In this document: positions 32,672 to 44,114 of the stretch, piece by piece | Position numbering within the stretch: the first letter of the stretch is position 1 | Layout of the letters: the number at the start of each line of letters is the position of its first letter | Source of the DNA: Panicum virgatum | Taxonomy: Eukaryota; Streptophyta; Magnoliopsida; Poales; Poaceae | Direction of reading: 5' to 3' | DNA length: 64,000 bases | NCBI RefSeq assembly: GCF_016808335.1 | Contig: NC_053147.1 | Span: 68,322,960 to 68,386,959 of the forward strand | The notes under the pieces: model-generated | The model's input: the letters and a program-made list of their open reading frames with translations, nothing else | The model's database searches: none | Told to the model about the DNA's origin: nothing | Program-made: the position numbers and the translations under genes

Positions 32672-33234
32672 TCTAGGTCTGTCTATACTATCTGCAGTTA
32701 AATACTTATGCACTCAATATAGAGCAATCAACTTGCAAATATGCACTGAATGTAAAGTAGATTATGGCATAGGATGATGAGATGTACTAAACTATTGGTA
32801 GTTGATACGCATATTCATCAAAGTCTCAACCAAATGATGTGCCAAAATTATTTAGAACAATACAGTGAAGCCCCATCGCCCATGGATACAGCGAAAGTGG
32901 TGCTAGACAAGCCGGTGATCTTGGAGGACAATTGTCATTCAGTAACGTTGAAATGGTGTGGCCGTGCATGGGCTGTGCGTGGTCTCACGGAGATAGCCTC
33001 AGAGGCGTCATGTATTTTTTTTTCTTGTTTTCCATAGTGCATGAGGGCGCGCACGTGCTTCTTTGTACTGATACTCTTTGCATATCACGGTTGAAGATAA
33101 GTTGTGATTTTGAACTTGTTGTTTGACAGAGCTTTTGCTTGCACAGCAAGATGCCTAAATCATGACATGTTCTTGTTTGCTACTCTGACAGAGCTCACGT
33201 AGTATGCCTGTTAGACTGAACTCTGAAGGGTTCC
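32672..33234. other. Non-coding flank of the gypsy insertion
   Basis: No supported gene. The last bases (ACTCTGAAGGGTTCC) match a paralogous unoccupied site near 58206. The target copy GTTCC is 33230-33234. Confidence 0.55.
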
Positions 33235-33402
33235 TGTGACAGAACCGCCAAATTAAACTCAAAATTAAGCTAAATGGTCATCATTTGAACACATCAGGCA
33301 TATTTGGCTTAACGGCACTGTGACAGAACCGCCAAATTAAACTCAAAATTAAGCTAAATGGCCATCGTTTGAACACATCAGGCACATTTGGCTTAACGGC
33401 TT
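33235..33402. repeat. 84-bp tandem duplication at the LTR edge
   Basis: Two copies start with TGTGACAGAACCGCC at 33235 and 33319. The same duplication is at 44115 and 44199, so it was in the element before insertion. Confidence 0.88.
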
Positions 33403-33692
33403 AATTTGACAGCTCTTTCGGAACGGACCTTCTGACCGAAACAAACACCAGTAGTCCCACGCGAAGGTGAGCGCATGCAGTACAAATATGACGAGTACAT
33501 ATAAATACGATTACAATAACGAGTAGAGTACGTTAAGTTCTACAAACCTGGTTTAATTACATAAATAATATACAAGAGCAACTTTATTTTAAAACAAAGT
33601 CCGATATAGAAACCTAACGTCTATAATACATGAAGCGCAGTATCGAATCACACACTTAGCCCACGGGTGTGTGATTTTGTAACTAGCAAGGA

Positions 33693-34893
33693 CTAAGCAT
33701 CTGGTCCGGCCGCCTCCCAACCATCCGCGCTAAGCTGGATGAATTTAGCACAACAAGGGCAGAAGTCTACCTCATCCTGACCTGAAATAGTTTGAGCCAC
33801 AACACTGAGTATACTAATACTCCGCAAGACTTACCCGACTATGGGTATACATAGCCCATTATCTAGACATGCATGGCTTTCTGGCTGTGGGTTGTTTTGC
33901 GGAAAAGCAATTAAGAGTGAGTCCTTACTTTCAATATTTTAGCTCAAGATTAGGAATGGTGCCTATTTTCTACGGTTTGCATATCTATACCAATCAGTAT
34001 GGAAAAACAATTGATTAGGTACCACTATACTGATCATTTCATTCCCATCCATATTCTTACTACGATGTGACTCGGGGATCAAGGTGCTCATATCCGAGAG
34101 CGACTGACGGCGAATCGATTCGATTTAACCTTGCAAGGTGGACCTAATCAACACGGCACGTATTTGCCCCGTCGGACAATACAAACCAACCATTCCCCTC
34201 CTCGCCTCGAACTACAGGACCGCCCCACCAGCATATAGTCAGCCGAGCTCAACGAGAGACCACCAAAAGTAAATACATGCATCCCAATTCTCCGCGACTA
34301 CTCGACTCGCCCTAAGGGGTGGGAAGGAGTCCTGTACTTTCGAAGTAAGGCAGTACTCGGCTTACCGGTTTCGACTACCTCCTACTTCCGGTATGCGGTT
34401 AGTACAATTCAAACATGATCAGCAGGGCCGACAACGGTACGGTCCTTAACCGACACAGATGGGCTAGACAGTTCCCGCCCGGTCTCCAATTCATATCCTT
34501 TCCTCCATATTCCAATATTCCATAATCAAATCACAAAGACATCCTATATCTCGCGAGTAATAGGGAATTACTCGACTTCTACCGAATCCTATTTTTAGCA
34601 TGGTAAGGATAACGACATACACGTACTAGTATTCCGACCAATGGAACCTAGGAACCATGCAATTAGGGTTTCATCCAATGCCTAGAAACTTAATGCATAA
34701 CCAGGTAAATATATATAACATTTCATAAGTTAAAAATAATAGGTTATGCTCCGCGGCTTGCCTGCGGGCTACTGCTCAGAGCTAGTGTCCACTGGGCCTT
34801 GGGCCGGGTCGTCATGAAACTCCTGCGGGGCTGGCTCCGTCTGCTCCTGCGGCTCCGCGATCACCTCGTACACGACTTCCTCGGTCGCGGTTT
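33693..34893 (-). CDS. Putative spliced micro-ORF in gypsy 3' LTR
   Basis: Exon A (34893-34762) follows TGCATATAG. It encodes an acidic peptide with TATEEVVYEVIAE and ends with a GC donor (CGCAG|GCAAGC). Exon B (33781-33693) follows CTATTTCAG and ends with TAG. The 980-bp intron leaves G|GT at phase 1, giving GQDEVDFCPCCAKFIQ and onward to stop. In this LTR a codon near the end of exon A is TAG (34769-34771), where the other LTR has CAG. No start codon or upstream exon is identified. The matching layout in the LARD LTR supports a real feature. Confidence 0.42.
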
Positions 34894-35543
34894 CTATATG
34901 CATGCATATGAGACAATGAGTAAATGCCATGCATATGAGACAATGAGTAAATGCCATTATGAATTTGCCATTAGAAGATAAACATTAACAAATTAACAAT
35001 TTACATACAATGATGCAGGTATGGTGATAATTAACTTAAACCCTAAGTGCTAAGAACAACTAATCTACCTAAGTATCAAACTAGAGGACCATTTAATATC
35101 AACAGAACATGCCTTGCAAAGGCATTTATTAAATGACTTCTCATGATTTCTAAAGAATATTATATATATATAAGGATATTGTTTACCCCTATGCAAATAT
35201 ACTAGCTAGGTACCTTTTATAAACATGTACTAAACTATGTATTATGATCATGAAAATTTTACAGTGAACCACTCATACTTAAAGTAAGCTACTGCAAAAT
35301 TTTCACAATTTTTAGATTAACAGATCTATAGAAACTAATTAAGCAAGGCTAAACACACTTTAAATTTTTGCAGGATTAAAAAGGTCATTTTGCCAATATG
35401 GGTATTTTTCCTCCATAGATCTTACTCTAACAAATCCAACAAAATTTATTTCATATTTTTCACATTTTTCTTGATTTTATATGGAATTTACAAGCTACAG
35501 CTGAAATAAAATACAAAATAAAAGAAAAATATCCCCCCTTACC

Positions 35544-35574
35544 CCACTGACCAGCGGGCCCCACTGGTCAGTGG
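35544..35574. repeat. GC-rich hairpin in the LTR
   Basis: Perfect 10-bp arms CCACTGACCA and TGGTCAGTGG around an 11-base loop containing GGGCCCC. The same arms are at 46461-46470 and 46482-46491 in the other LTR. Confidence 0.85.
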
Positions 35575-36720
35575 GAGGGGCTTCTTCCCCGCCCGGCAAA
35601 GCACGCCGCGGCGCGCGGCGGCGCCCAGGCACAGGGCCGAGCGGCCTGCGGCGGCGGCGACCGGCGGTGGCCCGCGCGGCGGCCTGCGGCAGCGGCTCGG
35701 TGGTGGGGCCTGCGCGCGCGCAACCCTAGGCAGCAGCGAGGGTCAACGGCGGCGGCGCGAAACAGGGGAGGAGAAGCTTGCGGTGGTGGCGGCGGCCGAT
35801 AGCGACCAGCGCGGCGGCTGGGCCTCTGGCTCGCGTGCCCGGGCCCGCGGCGCTGGTGCGGTGCGGAGGTGGGGCAGGGCGGTGGTGGTGATGCGGCTGC
35901 ACGACGGCGGCGGCGCCAGAGCAGGGGAGCGGCGGCGGCACGGCCGCGTTTCAGCGGTGGCGGGGCCAGGCGGCGGCGGCGCGAGGCGGTGCGAGCATCA
36001 GTGGGGTAGGGCGGCCCTGGTGCTCGCGCTAGCGTGGAGAGGGCGGCGCGAGCGGGGCGCTCAGCGTGCGGCGGCGGTGAGCAGCTCGGCCGGCGGCGGC
36101 GAGGCGTGGAACGAGCGCGGAAACTTGGTGAACATGGAAAAGCAAGGGAAGCATGAGCTTCAGTGCATCACCTAGGGACAATTTGAGCCGTCAAGCGAAG
36201 AAAACGATGACCGGACGAGGGAGTTCGACGTCGAGGTGGATCTTGAGCTCACTGGTGACCGGCGGCCGTGAAATCAAGGATTCCCGGTGCTCTGGTCGAG
36301 GGGGCTCGTGAAGGAGAGGTCGAGGAGGAAGCTAGAGAGGTGGAGGAACTTCGGGTACGGTGGATTTGGAAGCTATGGAGAGGAGCTCGCGAATCGGGCC
36401 GGCGAGCGCGAGCTGCTCAAACGCCGTCCATGGCGAACTGAGGAAGGAGAAGGAGAGGAGAGCGAGGCGTAAACGGGAGTGAGGCAGGTGGCGAGCTCGG
36501 AAGGCGTCGTGGACGACTTGGCGACGACACCGGCCGAAAAAACAGGATCGGCTTCCACGACGGCAACGTGCAGCGGGGAGCTTCGGGAGGCCTCGCCTCC
36601 ATTAGTGCAGACCGTTGCGCACAGGGAGAAACAGGGAGAAGAGAGGGAGAGAGACTGACATGTGTGGGCCACGTGTAAGAAATTTTTTATTTGAATTCAA
36701 TTTTTTTGGATTGTTACAAT

Positions 36721-36740
36721 CCTTCCCCCTAAAAGAAATC
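36721..36740 (-). other. Gypsy polypurine tract
   Basis: On the minus strand TTTTAGGGGGAAGGAT directly precedes the 3' LTR start. Upstream is the CTCGGGGCGAGATTT motif also seen in the LARD element. Confidence 0.85.
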
Positions 36741-36790
36741 TCGCCCCGAGATTTAGGAGAAAAATGCCGAATTGAAAGGAAGTCAGAAAA

Positions 36791-39700
36791 TCATATACCT
36801 TGGTATAATTGGAGCAACTCAGGACATTTGGACTGAACAAATTCCTCCGTTTCCCAGATAGCTTCTCGCTCTGATTGATTACTCCATTGTACCTTATAGA
36901 AATTGCTGGTTTGATTTCGAGTGACCCGAGTCTTGTGATCAATAATTTTCACTGGATGCTCTGGATAGACAAGATCGGGCTCCACTTGTAACTTCTCTAT
37001 GTCCATTATCTTGTTTGGAACACGGAGGCATTTCCTGAGCTGGGAGACATGGAATATATTATGAACTGCGGATAATTAGGCAGGAAGTTCCAGGCGATAT
37101 GCTACCGGCCCACATCGCTCAATGATAGGAAAAGGCCCAACATAGCGAGGGGCGAGCTTTCCCTTCACACCGAACCATTGGACTCCTCTCATTGGAGATA
37201 CCCATAAATAGACATGATCTCCCACTTGGAACGAGATTGCTTGACGTTTCTTGTCCGCATAGCTTTTCTGCCGGGATTGGGCTATTTTCAAGTTTTCCTG
37301 TATAACCTGGACTTGTTCTTCCGCCTCACTGACCATATCAGGGCCGAATACATTTCTTTCACCGGCTTCTGACCAATTCAATGGAGTTCTACACCTTCGC
37401 CCATATAATGCCTCAAAAGGAGCCATTTTGATACTTTCCTGATAGCTATTATTGTAAGAATATTCAGCGAGTGGTAGACACTCATCCCACTTTTTACTAT
37501 AAGAAAGTACACAGGCCCACAACATATCTTCCAAAATTTGATTAATTCTCTCAGTTTGACCATCAGTCTGGGGATGATAAGCTGAACTGCGGATCAGTTG
37601 TGTACCAAGAGAGGTGTGGAAATGCTCCCAAAACCGAGCAATAAATTGTGCACCACGATCTGAAATGATAGTTTTTGGAATCCCATGAAGGCTCGCAATA
37701 TGGTCCATATATAGTTGAGCATATTGCTTGGCCGTATAAATAGTTTTCACAGGAAGAAAGTGTGCAGACTTGGTGAGACGGTCAACAATAACCCAGATAG
37801 AGTCGTATCCTTTTGAAGTTTTAGGTAAGCCGACAATGAAATCCATACTGATGTCCTCCCACTTCCAAGATGGAATACTCAAAGGCTGAAGAGGACCTGC
37901 TGCTTTCAAATGGCTCGCTTTGACCCTTCTACAGGTGTCACATTCAGACACATATTTAGCAATCTCCCGCTTCATTCTTGTCCACCAAAATCGCTGCTTC
38001 AAATCTTGATACATTTTATTGCTGCCCGGGTGGATAGAATACCTAGAGAGATGAGCTTCATCAAAGATTTGTTTTCGGAGCTCTAAATCTTTAGGTAACA
38101 CCAAACGATCCTTGAACCATAGAATTCCAGCCTCATCTTAATGAAAACAATTCACCTCCGGGTCATTTTCCGCAAGTCTTTGGCGAATCTTTTCCATCCC
38201 GACATTATGTTATTGAGCAGAAATAATCCAATCTCGAAGAGTAGATGAAATGACCAAATTATTAAGACTGCCGTGCATGATGATCCCCAAGTTTAATTTT
38301 TCCAGTTCATAACAAAGGGTTTCATTGTAAGGCACAATAGACAGGCAGTTGCATTGAGCCTTGCGGCTCAAAGCATCTGCAACCACATTGGCTTTACCCG
38401 GGTGATAATGAATTTCCAGATCATAATCCTTAATCAATTCCAACCATCGCCTTTGGCATAGATTTAGTTCATTCTGGGTGAAGATATACTTGAGACTTTT
38501 ATGGTCCATATATATGTGAACAGGATTGCCCAGAAGATAATGACGCCAGATCTTCAAAGCATGAACCACTGCTGCTAGTTCTAAATCATGAGTGGCATAA
38601 TTTTCCTCATGTCGCCGGAGTGCTCTGGAAGCATAAGCAATTACTCGACGGTCTTGCATGAGGACACAACCTAAACCCATACCTGATGCATCACAATATA
38701 CATCAAAGGGTCGAGTAATATCAGGTTGGGCTAAAACAGGGGCAGATGTCAAAAGTTTCCTCAGGGTCAGAAAAGCCTGATCACATTTATCATTCCAATT
38801 AAATTTCACCCCTTTCTTGAGCAACTCAGTCATGGGCTTAGCAATTTTTGAAAAATCCGGAACAAACCGCCGGTAATATCCTGCTAGCCAAAGAAAACTC
38901 CGAATTTCCGGAATAGATGTAGGTGCTTCCCAATTCAAAACATCTTGGATTTTACTGTGGTCAACAGAAATTCCATCTTCTGATATGACATGACCCAGGA
39001 ATGGAACCTCCTTTAGCCAAAACTCACACTTGGTGAATTTGGCATACAACTTGTGTTCCCGAAGACGCTGGAGAACAATGCGAAGATGCTCAGCATGTTC
39101 TTCTTCATTCTTGGAATATATAAGAATGTCGTCAATGAAAACCACGACGAACTTATCTAACTCGGGCATAAACACCGAGTTCATGAGATACATGAAATGA
39201 GCCGGGGCATTCGTCAATCCAAATGACATAACGAGATATTCATAAAGCCCATATCGTGTGGAGAAAGCCGTCTTTGGAATATCTTCGAGCCTAATTTTTA
39301 TTTGATGATAGCCCGATCGAAGATCAATTTTGGAGAATACCTTGGCCCCGACTAACTGATCAAACAAAATATCAATTCGGGAAAGTGGATATTTGTTTTT
39401 GATAGTAACAGCACTCAAAGGCCGATAGTCCACGCACAACCTGAGGCTTTGATCTTTCTTCTTAACAAAGAGCGCTGGACAGCCCCAAGGTGAAGTGCTA
39501 GGATGGATATAACCCTTATCAAGTAACTCCTGCAATTGCTTCTTTAGTTCTGCTAACTCATTGGGTGGCATACGATAAGGTCTTCTAGAAATTGGTGCCG
39601 TTCCCGGTTACAATTCAATGGCAAACTCTATCTTACGGTCAGGTGGCATGCCTGGTAAGTCATCCGGAAAAACATCCGGGTATTCACACACCACTGGTAT

Positions 39701-41320
39701 TTCAGCCAGATTTTTGGCCTCAACCTGATTCACTGTGGATGTCGAAGGTATATGGTCTACCAGATTCAAAGTCATAGAACCATACAGAGGAGAATCAATA
39801 TGCACATATTGTGAAGTAGTGTCTAAAAGAACCCCGTGATCTCTCATCCAGTTCATACCCAATATAATATCAACTTTTTGGGTTGGGAGAACTATAAGAG
39901 ACGTGGTAAAATATTTTCCTTGCAGCTGTTGAGGCACTCGTCTGGCAACTTGATTGGTAATTATTTGCCCCCCAGGTGATTGGATATTGCACGATCTTGG
40001 CATATATTCTATTTCTATCTCAAGTTTGATCACACACTCCTTGCTAATAAATGTGTGAGATGCACCCGAATCAAATAATACGGTAACAGGTTGATTATGA
40101 ACTGAAAACGTACCTGCCATCACTTGAGCTCCCTCAGGAACATCCTCTTGCGTGGTATAATGCACGCGTCCTGGCTTGAAATGAGCCACTTTCGGCTTCT
40201 AATTGTGCTGATTAGAACCCTGAACTTGTTTAGGTGGCATACGGCATTCACGTGCAAAATGACCAACCTGACCACAGTTGAAACAGGGAGGGAAATTAGG
40301 GCGTACACCCTGTGGCTGCACCCACGTCTTCTGCACATTCTGCTGAGGCACCAAAGATCTGGCTACCCCTTGAGGTTGTGGGTACTAAGGTGGTCTATAT
40401 CCTGACTGGTACTGTGTTGGCCTAAATCTTGACTGCTGTTGCGGAGGCCGATATGTGGTCTAATACTATACTGGTCGGTACACCAGCCGATGCTGATAAG
40501 GTGCACGAGGGGGTCCGGCTTGAATTAGACGAAACCTCTGATTAGCCTGACTAGAAGATCCACCCATTGGTGCCTTCCTCTTTTTCTCTGCTTGGTGAGC
40601 TATACGGGCGTCCTCTTGAGTGATAGCCCCATTGACCAGCTCACTAAAAGTGTTGAATTTGAACATAACCAAGCGTTCCTGGAGCTTGCTGCTAAGCCCC
40701 TGCCTGAAGCATGCTTGTTTCTTTTCATCTGTTTCCACATGATATCCAGCATATTAAGACAAGGTGTTGAAAGCTTGAGCGTATTGCGTCACAGTATTAT
40801 TGCCCTGTTTCAGAGCTAAGAACTCATTGAGCTTCCTTCGAATAACCCCTTCAGGGATATGATGTGCCCTGAAAGCTTCCTTGAACTCATTCCAAGAAAA
40901 CCGAGTGCCAGCAGGGAACATAGCTACGTGATTATCCCACCACGTACGTGCAGGACCTCTGAGTTGCTGCGCTGCAAATGACACCTTGTCATTGTCATTA
41001 TACTGGTACAAAGTGAACATGGACTCAATGGTCCGGAGCCAACTGTCAGCCTCCAGTGGCTCATCCGTCTTATGGAAAAGCGGTGGCTGAGTACCCAAGA
41101 ACTCCTGATACTCAGGGACAGGCGGCTGGTGATTGTTATGATTTCCATGCCACGGTGCAGCACCCTGATGAACGAGCTGACGGAGCAGTTCCGTCTGTTC
41201 ATCGCGCCCAGTCAACATGGCCGCGATTGCCTCAACCAAATTGGGAGGCGGTGGCAGCGCATTAGCACCATTGGGCGCAAAGGGATCATTATCGGTGTTC
41301 GGCATTCTGCAATTAATCAT
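36791..41320 (-). pseudogene. Gypsy Gag-Pol, one frame of 1,510 codons with nine stops
   Basis: Gag starts at 41320 or at MPNTDN (41305), just after a TTAATTGCAG acceptor-like site. The zinc knuckle CFNCGQVGHFAREC is near residues 347-360. The protease motif is FDSGASHTF near 417. Reverse transcriptase runs from about 583, with [10 protein letters not shown] near 728. RNase H has CDASGMGLG near 873. Integrase has the HHCC segment (1087-1137), MDFIVGLP, ISDRGAQF and HPQTDGQTERIN. A chromodomain-like region lies at 1443-1506. Stops are TAA at 40754, 39608, 38210, 38138 and 37076, and TAG at 40466, 40460, 40385 and 40199. All are in phase with one another and no frameshift is needed over 4.5 kb. 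The encoded enzymes are dead in this copy. Confidence 0.92.
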
Positions 41321-41969
41321 GAATCGATTAGTCCCAATATCTGATTAAATTAAATAATCATGATAGTAACTAATATTCAATTCATGAAAAATGCTGAATT
41401 TAGAACACTGATTAAATAACTCAGTAATTGTATCACCGCTTTTATGCCCCACAATTGCAACAAGAATAACTGGATCATGCATGAGGGAGGCGCAATCATT
41501 TTTGCATCATCTAGTGAATACAAAATAGGCCCTAACTAAATCTCAATATCACAAATCTTCGCGGTATAGATTTGACAATATCTCCCAAACTATACGTGCA
41601 AAAATTCATAACTTTCGCAAGTGAGTGGCTATCAAAATTCTCTACAACTTTTGTATAACTTGCGTTTACCGCATGGATCGTCTTCAGGAATTTTTACGTA
41701 CTAAACTTCGATGCTACGAAAATTTTTACCGCATAAATCATACTTCACGAATTCTTACGTACTAAACCTCGGAATTACCATAAGTCGAACACCAAGATGA
41801 TATTTTACAATGGGGTTACACACCTACAAGCTCAGTTCAGACATATACAAACCACATTCCTATCTTACATCAGAGTTATTCTAGCCATACTACAGGATCT
41901 AGTTGTCCACAAGACATTTACCAAACTACAATACTATGTTAGCCCTTCCTACATCCAAAGTCTAGCTCC
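41321..41969 (-). other. Spacer between extra ORF and gag, intron-like
   Basis: About 650 bp, AT-rich, non-coding, ending in TTAATTGCAG just before the gag ATG. This suggests gag may be made from a spliced RNA. Confidence 0.4.
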
Positions 41970-43007
41970 TCAACGCAGCGGCTGGTACTCGAAGACGCGC
42001 TCAACCTCGATCCCACGCGCGCGTAACTCCTCCTGCAGGCGTCCCACGTTCTGCTCGTTCACTAAAATGGCCGTGGACCCAGCCTGAGATGGGACGTCAT
42101 TCTGACCGACTGAACTCTCCGCATTAGACATCTCCTGAGGCCCAACTCCTGACTCAACACCTGACACCTGAGGTGGTGGCTCAGGTGGGGCTGTGGCCTG
42201 CTGCTGCTGAAGCTGCAACTGGTGCACGTTCCCTAGTGCAACCTGAAGTGCGTCCTGTAAGTGGTCAGCTAGAGCCTCCTGGTCGTCCACCTGCTCAGTC
42301 AACTCCTCAATCTGCTGAGCCTGCTCCGCTAGCTGCTGTATCTGCTCCGCTAGCTGCTGTGACTGCTCCTCTAGCTACTGTGACTGCTCCGCAATCTGCT
42401 GAGCCTGCTCAACTATCCTCTGCTCCTGCTCCAAGAACTGCTGTGCCAGCCACACTACCTGCTGACTCTGCTCTGCGAGCTGCTGGCTCTGTCCTAAGAT
42501 CTGCTGAGTCTGCTCCTGTGCTGTGGCGTGAGCTGTCCGAAGTCCCTGCCGGTAGAGTGTGTTCTCGTTCCTAAACTGGTCGCACACACCCAACATACCG
42601 GCGGTGTAGCGGGCAATCCTGGCCAAAGCTGGGATGTGGCCTGGAAGAGTAGGGTCCAACAGAAGAGAAAACCGCTGCCTCGAGTACTCAGAAGTCACTC
42701 TGACAGGAAAACCAACTGTCGAAGCAGAGTAACTCGCAAAGATGGGCTCCTGCTCACAGAACTAGGTAATGGCCATCGCAGCTGCACGATCCCAAATGCT
42801 CAACATCTCAGTACCCTCAGTGTGCACCTCCCAAGGGTCTGACAGAAAGAGACCGAGGCGTGCCGGAACTCGCAGGCGGGCCTCCCAACCAGCGATGCCC
42901 CCCTCAGAGGACACGCGACCGTAGTACTGGGGAAGGCCCTCACGGTGAAGACAAGTGGAACGCACCCACCCGTCCTCGTCAAAGTGGAAGTCCGACAAGG
43001 CCGCCAT
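41970..43007 (-). pseudogene. Extra ORF upstream of gag: coiled-coil, Gln-rich protein
   Basis: A single frame of 346 codons (ATG at 43007, stop at 41970), interrupted only by TAG at 42762-42764 and 42375-42377. Residues 1-130 are a globular-looking segment (DEDGWVRSTCLHREGLPQYY, RVPARLGLF, WDRAAAMAIT). Residues 175-260 are heptad-like repeats (AEQSQQL, AEQIQQL, AEQAQQI) predicting a coiled coil. Then come a Pro-rich linker and a charged C-terminus (LQEELRARGIEVERVF). It is not Gag and has no zinc knuckle. Some plant gypsy lineages (for example Ogre) carry an ORF before gag, but I do not recognise this one. Function unknown. Confidence 0.72.
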
Positions 43008-44100
43008 TTGCGAAAAAAGCCGACAGCGGTAAGAAACATTCCCAAAAGAAAATACGAACTCATAACTAATAAAACGGTAAACACTTACAGCACTCTAGAA
43101 AAACAAAATTCTTTTAATTTCAAACTTCCAACAAAAATTCACAACACAAATAACTCGCTAACCCACTCTTATAATGCAATGAATGGTATTATGCATGATC
43201 GTCCTACGTCACCCTTCCAACAAAAAAAATTGCCGACAAATATAGGGCAATATACGTGGTCTTTCGGTGGCAACATACGCTCTCAATTATATAATCGATT
43301 TCTACACGCCTTAACTTACGCATTCGTTTGTTAGTGTACCTGCAAAAATCACATGATATACAGATATATGCTTATATCCACGACTGGACCCTTTGTGCCA
43401 GCACACACGAACGGCCCCCATGTGTCCTACGCCACATGGGTAACGCATATGCAGTTGCCCACATATTCACACATACATCACCATCCACTATAGAGATGGC
43501 GCCCATACGTTTAACGCTGCATGGACAGCGCTGCATACGTTACCGAGGCAACGTATTCACTTCCCGTACAAATCGCCTTACAGGACACCCAAGGGTAAAC
43601 GTGTCCCAAGGTACACGGTCATGACCAATCGCATGACAGATTTACTTCTCGTAACATTGCCTTACGAAATGGCCGTGCTCACAATCACACGGTGGGAAGT
43701 CCGTGCTCCATATCAGGCGGCAGATAGCGACAGGCTCATTTGAATGGAGCCTTATCACCTCCTCGTATGCTCATCATACGGGACCCGCACACGTATGAAA
43801 CACGTGGGCCATTCTAAGAACTACCAAGAATGCTCACCTTGCTTACCTTAGCATAGCTGCGTCGTTACAATATTAAGTAAGGGTTATGCAAGAAATTAAG
43901 GTTTAACAGAAAGAATGTGCTGGAAGTCAGTGAATATAAATATTGCCACCAATTTATAAATAATCATGTACTATGTAGGGCTTAATACGGATTTAATCGT
44001 AAAGCGCGACTGAAACGATTTTCTTTATACCCCAGAAATTCGTTTTTAATTTTGAAAATCTAGAAAATAATCACATTCATACCACCTCTGGTGTATTTCG
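43008..44100 (-). other. Gypsy 5' leader
   Basis: About 1.1 kb of non-coding sequence between the primer binding site and the extra ORF. Confidence 0.6.
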
Positions 44101-44112
44101 GCTCTGATACCA
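44101..44112 (-). other. Gypsy primer binding site
   Basis: Minus-strand TGGTATCAGAGC two bases after the 5' LTR, the initiator Met-tRNA type. Confidence 0.9.
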
Positions 44113-44114
44113 GC

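Larger units (their letters stand above)
33235..36718 (-). repeat. Gypsy 3' LTR
   Basis: 3,484 bp. Contains an 84-bp tandem duplication at its edge, the micro-ORF exons, a repeated CATATGAGACAATGAGTAA unit near 34907-34953, a CpG-rich block (35570-36180) and a long GC hairpin. Confidence 0.93.

Noticed and set aside
36791..43007. Reassigned stop codons (Gln) in the gypsy element
   Set aside because: The intact copia ORF and the F-box gene use the standard code, and mutational decay explains the pattern. The sister LTR shows CAG where one LTR has TAG.
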